From contig NC_089241.1 in assembly GCF_000512585.2 (NCBI RefSeq), forward strand, positions 3,038,001 through 3,102,000: 64,000 nt of DNA. Direction: 5' to 3'. Source of the DNA: Kwoniella bestiolae CBS 10118 (taxonomy: Eukaryota; Basidiomycota; Tremellomycetes; Tremellales; Cryptococcaceae). Below, piece after piece: positions 1-10,329 of this stretch; position 1 is the first letter of the stretch, and each line of letters opens with the position of its first letter. A program made the translations under genes and the position numbers. The notes beneath the pieces are model-generated. The model was not told the origin of the DNA. It ran no database searches and was given only the letters and a program-made list of their open reading frames with translations.

Positions 1-1325
1 TAGACTGGACCCACCTTGGCCGCACCAGTGGAAGAGGGAATGATGTTGGCGGCAGCACCTCGACCACCTCTCCAGTCCTCTACAGTCAAATGTATATTAG
101 CGAGGATACACAGGCAAAAGTGTTAGACGTACTGTTGGAAGGACCATCAACGGTCTTTTGGGTGGCGGTGGTGGCGTGAACGGTGGTCATGAGACCTTCG
201 ACGATGGTGAACTAGACATTTGGGTTCAAATGTCAGCCTGAACGAAGACTATAAGGTGCGATCGGTGGATACTTACGTTGTCGTTGATGACTTTGGCAAG
301 AGGAGCAAGACAGTTGGTGGTACAAGAGGCGTTGGAGATGACTTTGTATTCAGGCTTGTATTGCTCGAGGTTGACACCGCAGACGAACCTAGAGATGGGT
401 GATGGTTTCAGCATACGTCGCTTACCTACGGGAAGTATGACGAAAAACGACTTACATGGGGGCGTCAGCTGAAGGAGCAGAGATGATTACCTTCTTGGCA
501 CCACCCTTAAGATGGGCGCTGGCCTTGTCGGTGGTGGTGAAGACACCGGTGGATTCGACGACGTAGTCGGCACCGGCCTCTCCCCACTTGATGGCGGTTG
601 GGTCTCGTTCACCGTAGACAGCGATAGGCTTGTTGTTGATGTAGAGCTTACCGTCCTTGGTCTCGACGGATCCCTTGAATCGACCGTGGGTCTAACATGT
701 GGGGTTGATTAGTCAGCAGAGGCGTGACAAGACTTTTCACGATTAGAGAATGACTTACAGAATCGTATTTGAACATGTAGACCTGTGATACAGTGATGTC
801 AACGATTGTGTCAAGAGTATCAACCAGTCAGACAAATGGCTTACCATGTACTCAAGATCGATGAAAGGACTATATTGAGATATGAAAATCAGCGAACGTG
901 CGTACGCGGTGCAACGAACCTTGGATACTTTGAGACTCACTCGTTAACGGCGACGACTTCAATGTCACCATGTTCGATGGCGTTTCTACAAAAGTGGATG
1001 TGCAACGCATTAGCAATCATACACCTTGATTCGGCAGGGTTGCAATGACGCATACCTGAGAACAATTCGACCAATTCGACCTGTAGATTTTCAACGAGGT
1101 CAGCGATTAGCTTGAATCAGCTAGATGCGATGGATGAGATAGATTCTCCAATATGATCAAAGCATAAGCTCAGAGATGTCTGAGCCAGCGCAGAAGGTTG
1201 ATGAGACCAGTGCAGAAGATTGATGAGACGATGGTGGGGACATTCACTGAGCCAAACAAGATTGGCCTTCGCGAGAAAAGATCGATGTACGCACCGAAAC
1301 CGTTGATTCCTACTTTGACGACCAT
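1..1325 (-). CDS. GAPDH: Glyceraldehyde-3-phosphate dehydrogenase, C-terminal part outside the window
   Basis: Glycolytic NAD-dependent oxidation and phosphorylation of glyceraldehyde-3-phosphate in the cytosol. The start ATG (CAT at 1323-1325) opens MVVKVGINGFG, the first strand and glycine loop of the NAD-binding fold. The active-site block SNASCTTNCLAPLAKV with the catalytic Cys lies near 300-330, and GGRGAAANIIPSSTGAAKVG reaches the left edge. About 220 of the usual 335-340 residues are therefore present and the C-terminal third of the catalytic domain is missing. The gene is cut into many short exons. One of 25 nt (1056-1080) encodes the RIGRIV segment right after the glycine loop. A TATA-like element and a strong pyrimidine tract lie upstream, as expected for a highly expressed gene. 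Family identity is certain; exact splice sites are my reading. Confidence 0.96.
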
Positions 1326-3196
1326 TTTTGATATTTGTAGTTGATGTGCTGTGTTTTTTGGTTGATGGGATGAAAGAAGAGGGAAGATGTATATGTATAG
1401 ATATATATAGTGTTGGATGGAATGAGAGAGAAAGACGGAAGAGAAAGGAAGGAGGAGATGGGGATTGGGATTGGGAGTGAGATGGTGGAGTGTGTCTGCG
1501 TGGGTGGGAACGGCATGTAATCAAAATAACGAATATACTGTGATGAATGGGGAAATTCACCTAGGTACTCGAGTCGTTAGCATAATGACGTGGGAATATT
1601 TCTCATGCTTTTCACATGCCTATCACAGTAGGCATGCAGCGGAAGATGCCGGCGGTAAGGGGTGTGGTTCCCCTGATCAATAATTTCATATTGCCGTATG
1701 TTCCCGCTAAAAAGGCGAGAATAGGCGAGTTTTGTTGTCTGTAATGCCACGGAAGGAAGATGTCGGGATTATCATTGTTTCCGAGTATTCTATACGTTGC
1801 TACAGTGTTTTGTCACAGAGCGGCTCCCCCCGAGAAAGTTTATCAGGGTGACGTGTGTTTTTAACTCGGAGTGTTTTTTGTTTTTTTAGTCTACTTTGAT
1901 TGGATCTTATCACGTTTTGGGGTTGTTTACCTGTTTGCAATAGTGTGTGATTGTTGTTCGTCTACCTGTCCTGTTTCAACTCCGTCTTCGGTATTATATT
2001 TCGGGGCTGTGCGGAGACTCCTAGAGTTGCTGTTATGTTCTTGGCACTGCTCTTCTCTCTCTGTATACAAACGAGGTCGTTGTGTGCTGAGCTCACAACA
2101 CCCTGGTGCCCCCATTTCCCCTCCGACACCCCTTTTTTCCAATCCCTGGTTTCAACTGTTTGTTCCTCTTCCTTCTTTTCGGAACATGCAAAGTTATCAG
2201 TGTGCACCCTCGTTCCTCTTCAATCAATCAAGATATGTAACACTGTGTCATGTTCATCTATGTTTACCTGTTCTTCTTACAGTGAATGCCACTAAAAACA
2301 CCAATGATGACGACGTGCAACTTGGGTCTGACCTGATTACGAAATCACCACGCCTGGATTGTATCTTCTTGAACGACACCGATCATACCGCCGGCGACTG
2401 GTTGCTGTATAGTCCAAGTTGGTTATGGTGTCATCGTAAGATCGGTCGGCAGTAGATGCGTCTGATAAGGTGCGGTAGCTAGGTTGTGTGGATATACTGG
2501 ATTTATGAAATCTGATGACGCGGTGGCACCATGTTAATGTTGGGAATGGGAATCGGAATGGAGCGAATGCGGGAGGGGAGTTAAAATGATAAGCGGGTCA
2601 AGAGAGGAAGCAAGACATGAGGAGATAACGATGACGCACTGAATTGTTTTTACACCCTTTACCCTGGTTTGACCCTGGTTTAAATTGACATGTTTCCCAC
2701 GGTTAAACCTGGCTCTTAGTAATTTTAGATCAGTCCGAGTCCAAGACCCTTTGATATAATCCCTTTGATTTTGCTTTTTTTATTCACCCTTTCATACTTT
2801 AACCCGAACATAGATAGATAGGATCGGTCTGCGACCCAGCAGCCCAGTCAGCGATCAATATGCATGTTTTCGGTCCTTCCTCTCTCGATCAGCGTCATGG
2901 TCAATCGCCCTGTCCCTTTGCCCTTTTGCTCCGTTTTCTCGGTCTTGGTCCAGGTGTGATCCTTTGGGTTTTAGGGGTGTGATGGTCCCCCGTCATCACC
3001 TCATCTGCCTCTTCCCCTCGGCCTACTAACGATCTACATGCAAGATACATGTATATAAACCACTGATCGATCCGTTTTGTCGCCTCTCGTTTTCTTTTTT
3101 TCTTTCTTCATTCCACTCATATCTTTCAAATCGAACGAACAGAAACGACAAGACTTGGTATAAACCTATAAAATTTACTGTATATCTCAACTCAAT
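1326..3196. other. Divergent intergenic region between GAPDH and the HAD phosphatase
   Basis: This 1.9 kb holds the two divergent promoters. A CT-rich leader at 3088-3130 precedes the phosphatase start. An 8-bp inverted repeat with a 6-nt loop sits at 1615-1636. Long open frames between 1871 and 2455 lack early ATG codons and are compositionally biased, so I call no gene. Confidence 0.6.
1390..1470 (-). promoter_or_regulatory. GAPDH core promoter: TATA-like stretch and CT block
   Basis: Read on the minus strand, a C/T-rich block (1421-1470) is followed by an alternating T/A stretch (about 1391-1410), then by more CT-rich and A-rich leader up to the start codon, whose context is CAAAAATGG. 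This arrangement is typical of strongly expressed fungal glycolytic genes. No transcription start site can be placed from sequence alone. Confidence 0.5.
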
Positions 3197-4360
3197 ATGT
3201 CCACTCAACAACAGTATATACAATCCTCCACCTTCACTGCTGATGGTGTCCTCTTTGACATGGTGAGTTGATGGCATATGCGATTGACATCAGTACTTGT
3301 AATCTAACATCTCTCGATAGGACGGTACTTTGACCGATTCTATCGCTGCTGTAGAAGCAGCTTGGACGGCAAAGGCTGAAGAACTCGGCCTTGAGCCAGA
3401 AGAGGTCATTCGAGCGACTCACGGCCGAAGAGCAAGTGATAACTTAATGGAGCTCGTGCCAGGTTTGCGTAAAGAACATGTAGAGCGAGAAGTTGAGAGT
3501 GAGTTGAATTTTGATTTTCCTTACATCATTGGCAAGCGCACATGTTAATCATCATTTGATTCTCGCAGAGTTTGAAAAATCGATTCTTGCTTTTGCCGAT
3601 ACCCCTCATTCTCGAAAAGGATCATTCAGCTCTGCCCGATCTCGACAATCATCCATGACGAACAGTTCTACACGTCGTTCATCGATGGCCCCTCTCACAC
3701 CCGTCAGCAATACTCCTGACATCGCCCGAAACCCTGCCTTCCAGTTTAGCACCGCCGATGCCCTGAATTTGACCAGTTACAAACTTAGCAAGACCACAAC
3801 GACCGAAGTAGCAGTTGAGGACGAATCTCCTTTCGCTGATGAAGAAGCTGAGGACCTGGTCGACATGAGCGTCAGAATCCTCCCAGGTGTCAGGAAAATG
3901 ATCAACTCCTTGCCAGAAGGCAAATACGCCGTCGCTACTTCTGGTGCCAAAACCTACTGTCATGGTTGTCTCAATCGAACTGGGTGAGTCATCAATTGTT
4001 TTACGCTTTGCAACCGGTGGTCTTGCTAACGATCCTACTTTTACGAATAGTATCACCATCCCCAAAGTCTGTGTCACAGCCGACGATGCTCGACTTCTTC
4101 GTGGAAAACCTTTCCCCGATCCCTTCTTGCTTGCCGCCTCCGATCTCGGCATCGCCCCTACCAGAGCGGTGGTGTTCGAAGACTCCCCTTCAGGTATCAA
4201 AGCTGGTGTAGCCTCCGGCGCGACCGTCATTGCCGTCTGTACTTCTCATACCAGAGATAAAATCGAAAACCTAGGTGCCCATTACGTGGTCGACACCATG
4301 GATCAAATCAAGGTTGATCACCTGGAAGATGGTCAACTCAGATTCACTGTAGCTCATTAG
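3197..4360 (+). CDS. HAD-superfamily phosphatase, DOG/GPP-like (sugar- or glycerol-phosphate phosphatase), with a Ser-rich insert
   Basis: Probable cytosolic phosphatase of small phosphorylated sugars or polyols. Exons 3197-3262, 3321-3498, 3569-3983 and 4051-4360 join in frame to about 322 residues. All four HAD motifs are present: FDMDGTLTDS (nucleophile and acid Asp), ATSGAK (motif II Ser), the Lys in RGKPFPDPF, and the acidic pair in VVFEDSPSGIKAG. The first intron falls inside motif I, between DM and DGT. Relatives such as yeast Dog1/2 and Gpp1/2 have about 245-250 residues. The excess is a Ser/Thr/Arg-rich and then acidic insert of roughly 80-90 residues (about 3600-3850) in the cap region, containing RRSS-like sites. 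Substrate specificity cannot be read from sequence: 2-deoxyglucose-6-phosphate, glycerol-1-phosphate and other sugar phosphates are all possible. Confidence 0.87.
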
Positions 4361-4793
4361 ATATACCGCCAAAACCCTCCCCTTGTATAGATTGTTTCGT
4401 TTGAATTGTAGCCCATAGATATTGTTTCCTACTTAGATGTTGCTTATAGAACTAGATCGAACACTGGTTGTGCATGAATGCATCTTTTACATCCACCAAG
4501 ACCGAGCCCAGAACCTTGGCGCAGCGCCGGAGGTATGTTTGGTGGAGGCAGTCCACCAAAATGATATACCCCTTCGGATGGACATGTCGTCCCGGTGATG
4601 ATCCATCCATAGTGTTATCTTGTTCAGCGGTACCTAAGTAATGTTCAAGATGGCGGGTTGGAGAAGAAAGTGGTACATACTGATGTCGAAGGACGCTTCA
4701 TCAACATATCTCAGAACGAGATGTAGTTCAAACATTTTGTTCACTTGTCTACTTGAACAAAATAATCTCCTCATACACTCATAGTCCTCAATC
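4361..4793. other. Intergenic region with hairpin-forming sequence
   Basis: This holds the 3' end of the phosphatase and the promoter of the next gene. Two short perfect inverted repeats lie close together: GGCGC-A-GCGCC at 4518-4528 and a 9-bp stem at 4538-4560. No open frame of note. Confidence 0.5.
4538..4560. repeat. Perfect 9-bp inverted repeat with a 5-nt loop
   Basis: TTTGGTGGA (4538-4546), loop GGCAG, then TCCACCAAA (4552-4560). It lies about 180 bp downstream of the phosphatase stop codon, so it could be a structured 3'UTR element or a chance palindrome. Confidence 0.55.
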
Positions 4794-5757
4794 ATGGCTC
4801 CTCAACTATTCTCCAGGCGTGCTTGCGCATATCACATCACAGACTCGGTCAGTATTCTGCTACTCCCCATGTGTTGTCCGGCTGGTGCTGATCTTCAATC
4901 GTCAACAGGGAGGAAAGCTTTACGACTCAGATGGGAGGGTTTGCGAATCGCTGACCGCCGATGACAAGCTGTTTTTGGGCATCGCTCTCGGCATATGTGC
5001 GTGTACTCTATATTTAGGATCCTGGTCCCGACCATGCTGACATACATCCTTCTTGGTAGGCGCCCTTGTACTGTTAATACTTGGCGGTATATACCTACGC
5101 AAGCTCTACAGATCTCGAGCGAAAGACAGAGCCTCTCAACTTGCCTCGGAACCCAAGATATCAAGTATGGGAACACCTCTGATGAGCCATGCCGGTTCTT
5201 TCGCTTCCCTTTCCCGACAAGTCTCCCGTGCGCCCCCATCACCCTTATCCTCCGATTCCAGTCATTTCAGCTCTTCGAGTCCCGGATCTCCGTATTCACC
5301 AAACTCGGAGAACTTCCACTTCCCAATCCTCTCAGCCGATGGGCATCTCCTACCTCCCCCGCCCGCCTCATCACGCAAATCGTTCGTAGAACCTAGCTCT
5401 CCCGGCGCTCGACCCCTTCCATCCGCCCCAGGCTCGATGGTCCCTCCTCTCTACGCGCCCGTACCTAAGAGCACTCAACAATGGAGCTACCGAACCCCTT
5501 CGGAAGAATCACATGGGTATCCCACAGGTCTATATTCCGGCGTGGAAATTCGAGGAAATGGGTCTGTGGAAATTATGCGAGACGAATATGGAATCGAAAC
5601 CACCAATGTCAGGTCTTCTCCTACCATTTCACGGGTGGACCACTCTCTCACAGGACATGCGCCTCAACGAGCGACATTCTATCGAAGTCTGTCTGCGGAG
5701 GGAGACGATCTCTCGGTATATGATTACATGTCGGATGAGAGCCACCGAAGATACTAG
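4794..5757 (+). CDS. Small single-pass membrane protein with a long Ser/Pro-rich tail, unrecognised
   Basis: I do not recognise a named family. Exons 4794-4847, 4909-4996 and 5060-5757 give 279 residues. A short N-terminal part of about 38 residues with two Cys (RRACAYHITDS, DGRVCESLTADD) is followed by one strong transmembrane segment (about residues 39-61, FLGIALGICALVLLILGGIY). A basic stop-transfer stretch RKLYRSRAKDR comes next, and then about 210 residues rich in Ser, Pro and Gly, including a PPPP run. No signal peptide is evident. The layout suggests a membrane-anchored protein with a disordered cytoplasmic tail, like several fungal cell-surface sensor or adaptor proteins, but that is inference. 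Exon phases join cleanly and the transmembrane helix is reconstituted across an intron, which supports the model. Confidence 0.7.
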
Positions 5758-6305
5758 AGAAGATGGAACGTGATGTTAAGCCTCTACGGTATGCGTAAGG
5801 GACCAGTGAACCGGGCATCTTTGTCGTGGGGTGGGGAGAAACGGAAGGGGGAGCACAGTAGCAAGCTCGAGGATTTGTGTACCTCTGGTCCAGTAGGGGT
5901 GTTCTGGAGAGAGAGTCATACCTGATTTTGAATATACCTGTGTCGACATATATACCCAATCTATATTCACCTTGTACAATGTATGTAATATAATGTATCA
6001 CCCTCCAGGAATAGCATTGTCTCAAATCCAACAATCATCAGCAGACCACACAGCACCACCATGAAAGTAAGCAGCAACTCAAGCATCCAAGATGATTTTT
6101 TAATGGAGATAGATGTCTTTCCACCTAACATCGTCGCCACAATCATATATGGGAGCGACATGATAGGTGCTTCTAAGATGTTTCTTGCTGTAGTCTGGCC
6201 AGGATTCCGTGAAGTATCAGAGAAATGCAATATTATATTCCATGTATCTACAAACTATTACAAAAGCGTACATTACATGATCTGATAATCCAGATATCGA
6301 TTGTC
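5758..6305. other. Convergent intergenic region
   Basis: This 0.55 kb lies between the 3' ends of the membrane-protein gene and MPS1. It is AT-rich with no credible coding frame, and presumably contains both 3'UTRs and polyadenylation sites. Confidence 0.5.
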
Positions 6306-9300
6306 CTAACCAGAGAGGGCATTTTGCGCTTGTAATTGCGAAAACAGATCCTACAGACAGTCTCAGCTAACTTCAATCAACATGTGGGACTGCACTCACT
6401 TCGGCTGTATGATCCCCGCCAGATCGCTCGGGAAGACCATGCTCCTGAAGAATGAAATTCACCAACATCTGCATTTGCTTTTGCGTGATGGGTGTGGAGC
6501 CAGGGGGTACGGCAGGAGCTAATTCAAGTCAGCGATTATCTCGATCACGGAATACTCACCTCGTATTTTCGGTTTCAAGAATTCATGGTGGAGTAATTCT
6601 GGAATCGTCAGTCTATGTTCCTTTCGGTATGAGAGACACCGCTGCATCGTATCTATCGCTGAAGGGCTGACCGACACAGCTAGAGAAGCTGGATCGGTTG
6701 GATGACCATCAAGAGCCAGTCCAACCGTCGCTTTAGGCACGGCCATTTCGGGATAGTCGATAAAATGTCGTGGATCAGCGATGACCTGCATCTTCGCCAG
6801 GGGACCACCGCTGATATGTTGGAAAGGCGGACTTCCATATATCATTTGATATAGTATACATCCTAAAGACCAAACATCGCTGGGATATGATAGCTGATAT
6901 GATTAGCATGCGGACTTTAACCACTTGAACTCACTTTTAACACCTTCTGGTTATTCATACGCTGAATAGCTTCCGGACTCATGTAGTTTACCGTACCGAT
7001 CTGATCTGAATCAGCTACGGACACGACTGACTGCAGATTCACTCACCTGCTGATCCCGTTGAATGTTGACGGTATCATTGGCTATCGCTTTAGCAATACC
7101 AAAATCTATGATCTTCAATCGTCCCTTCACAAGCACGAAATTTGCAGGCTTCAGATCGGTGTGCACCACGTTCTCCTTGTGAACAGCTTGTACAGCTTCG
7201 AGCATCTAAAAGGAATCAGCGAGGTTCAACTTTTCACGAACTCACTTGTTCCCAATATAATCCCACAAAATTCATGTTGATCGCCTTTCCACGCTGTTCA
7301 TCGAGCAGTGCAGCAAAATCGATTTCTCCGCATTCCATCACCTATGAGTACGAATCATCAGCAGCGGTGGTGGTCAAGAAACTACTGAAGTGACTGACCA
7401 TCATCAATCGGTGGGGTCGATTTCCCTGACCAAAGGTGATTTGATGATCTATCAACTGAATGACACGATCATGCCCACGTAGACGCTTGAGCAGTTCGAT
7501 CTCATTCGTATAACTCTGATACGTCTCGGAATCCGCTCGATCCAATTGGACTACCTTGAGAGCGTATATTATTCGCTTCTTTGGCGGAGCCGAATAGAGG
7601 ACAGAATATACCGTTGAGGAACCACCCTTTCCGAGACGTTGTAAACGCTCGTACGGTATTGAGTTCACCTACGTCAAGACCATTAGCATCGGACATGTGA
7701 ATAACACAAAAGGCACTCACTAGGAAGGATGTTCTGGGTGCAGCTGTTGGGGTTACGGATAATCCCGGTGCACCTTGTTGACCCAATACCGGAGGTGCAG
7801 TTAGGGGGTTTGCGACCGTTGTCTGAGTGTTCTGTGCGACGTTGATAGGTGGTGCAGGCCGAGCAGCACGTAATGACTGAGGAGGTGGGCTGTATCTATC
7901 ACGCGCAGGTGGAGATTGACGGGAAGATTGGGGATGTATTGAGGTGCCTACATCGCTTTGATATGGAGGATTCTGCTGATACTGGGGATGGTTCGATATG
8001 GTTGTACTGCGTCGTCCGTCCTCTTCCGCCTGCGAGCTGAAAGGTCTGAAAGGTCGATCTTCCTCATCAGGTCGGTTTACTATCCCTGAGCGCAAGCTAT
8101 CACGAGTTTCATTTTGACGATAGGAGCGTTCTGCAAGCCCACGACTGGTTCCATGCGATTGTAGAATGCTCGGGATGTCTTCCTCGAGGATAGCCGAGTG
8201 TTTGGACTGCTCAATGACCGGCGAGTTGTGATACTGATTCCGTGAAGGTAAATGTGCTAGACCTGGATTGCGGTTGGAAGAAGACGCATAAGATGGCACA
8301 TCTGGGACTGTGTCATAAATAGGCGGAGATATAGCTCGAGGTGGTGAATCTAATTACAGTTAGCTCATCTCATCTTCACTTTAAGCGATGCTAAAACTCA
8401 CCGATCAATACAGGACTAGCTTTCTCTGATTCCTCTTGTACATCTTCTGGCTCAAGAGCCGGTATCACTCGCCTCGCAGGACCACCAAACTTTGATAGTC
8501 CACCTAATCTTCTTCCCGTTGATCGCGCAGTGGATGTTAGCGTTCGCTCGGTTACGCCTGGAGTCATATAGTTGGATGTGGGCAGAACAGTGGAGGATGT
8601 CGGTTCTTGAGGTATGGATGAAGTAGAGGAAGTGTGGGTGAGCAAGGGACGCATTGTTGCTGTGTGGGAAGTGGTACTGAATGAGAGCTGTGAAGTCCGT
8701 CAGCACATGTCTCGTTCTCACAGGACGCCCAGAGGACGACGATCAACATACATTTGATGATTCTTCTATGGTGAGCATTCCGTTCTCTTCACTCTCGTAT
8801 TTTTGCCTTGTGACTGGTGCAGATACGACACGCTGAAACCTGCGTCCTGCTCCATATATCCTGCCTGAACTACCACTGCCGCTACCGCTGCCTCCCGAGT
8901 CCAAATGCTGAGATGAAGATGACCGTACGCCCGAGGAGAATCCACTTCCTGGTGGTGTAGGCACAAGAGAGGAAGCTGAAGCAGTAGAGGCATCCGTCAA
9001 AGAAGCTACTTGAACGGAAGATAGTGAAGATCTAGCAGATTGTGATTGGCGGGGTGGTGGTGTTGCTCTGGCATGGTTCGACGACGCAAGTTCGGGAGGT
9101 GGAGGAGATAGAGAGCTGGGACGGCTTTTCGTCTTGCCCAGAGATATTGATGAGAAGCGTGATACTGGTGGTTCGTCGACAGTAGGATTGCTTTTACCCT
9201 TGCCCTTACCCCCCTTCTCTAGCTTCCAATCGAAATTGAAATCGGGCACTTGCACCTCGAAAGACTCGTCATCCTCATTCCACAGACTGTTCAACTGACC

Positions 9301-9423
9301 GTTATTAATGGAGGCGGACATACTGGGATCGATCTGCTGTAGAGGCTTGCGTCTATGAATTTGGGGGTTGAGTGAGGTGTGGGCTGGGGTAGTGATGGAC
9401 ATGCTCTTATTCGGTGCGAGCAA
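6306..9423 (-). CDS. MPS1: Spindle-assembly-checkpoint kinase Mps1/TTK
   Basis: Dual-specificity kinase that acts at kinetochores in the spindle checkpoint and, in fungi, in spindle pole duplication. The C-terminal kinase domain (about 7665-6550) shows the Gly loop GKGGSSTVY, the Lys in YALKVV, the catalytic loop HTDLKPANF (where Thr replaces the usual Arg of HRD, as Mps1/TTK kinases have HSD), DFG in IIDFGIAKA, and the activation segment QQV...SPEAIQRM. LKPANF plus the GI after DF is diagnostic of this family. A short tail follows in two small exons ending at the TAG at 6306. The N-terminal half (9423 to about 7700) is long, Ser/Pro-rich and probably disordered, as in other Mps1 proteins. 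The first ATG at 9423 is taken; a second in-frame ATG lies 7 codons later. The last exon encodes DLFSQLQAQNALSG. Confidence 0.93.
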
Positions 9424-10329
9424 GCCAGGGAAAGGTTGATCTGTAACAGTATTTGGGTTGGTCTTGATTTTGTGAGGGTGGCTCTGCTCGTCCGCCAGAT
9501 CGGTGAGGGATTATAGACTGTTGATTGCTGGCCCAGTATAGATATCTTTGAGCCAAGTGGATGATAGATAGTTGAATGCGATGTATATGTATATAACTTA
9601 TGGATGATATGATGTAGATTGTCAAGTAAGGAATATTGAGAATAAGGCAGGCGCGTGAGTATAAGCTGAAAGAGATGTATTAGTTGTTTACTCTTTTTCA
9701 TCCAGTTGGGCATACTCTATACCGGTACCACGTGGCCGAGTTCATCTCTGCAAGGTAATAGTTAATAGGTTTTTGAGCTTATGCAGGCAGGCGTAGTGTT
9801 GTCACTACAAATGGTAATGTATGTACACATCGTGATGCAAGCAAGCATGATCGCATTGGCCAATGACAGTCATCATGACCCATTCTCAGTCCTGATTACT
9901 TGATTCATAACATCTTCTATGATCCCCCTATTCAATCACCTTTCCCCCGGGATCATCATTTCTTCATTCTCTTTTTTTGTTTCACTTACACTAATATAAT
10001 CGGTTATCTATGTTTTGATGGGTTTCTCCCATCGACGTTTCATTATTTGCTCATCCAATGGGTCATGGATGAAATTTCTAACAAGATGAGGGGAAGGATA
10101 GAATGAAAAAAGGAGAATGGTAGCAGACAGAACGATGACCGAAGGCTCGGTCAGATGCAGAGAAATGTCCATTCATGGTCAAGCCAGAGGACGAGAGTGG
10201 AATGTAAAAAAGCTATTAGACGAGAACACATAAAAAAGGTCGAATAGCATTTTGATGGAACAAAAGGCCGGGGTATATTGGGAGAAGAATGCTGGGATGG
10301 GTATCGATGCAGGGTGTAGAGGTGATGGA
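9424..10329. other. Intergenic region upstream of MPS1 and downstream of CDC55
   Basis: This 0.9 kb contains the MPS1 promoter and the CDC55 3' region. I see CT- and GA-rich patches but no gene, RNA or notable repeat. Confidence 0.5.

Noticed and set aside
1871..2455. 194-codon open frame on the plus strand upstream of the phosphatase
   Set aside because: It begins with GTG, its first ATG is far inside, it is Leu/Phe/Cys/Ser-rich from CT-rich DNA, and no family resemblance was seen.
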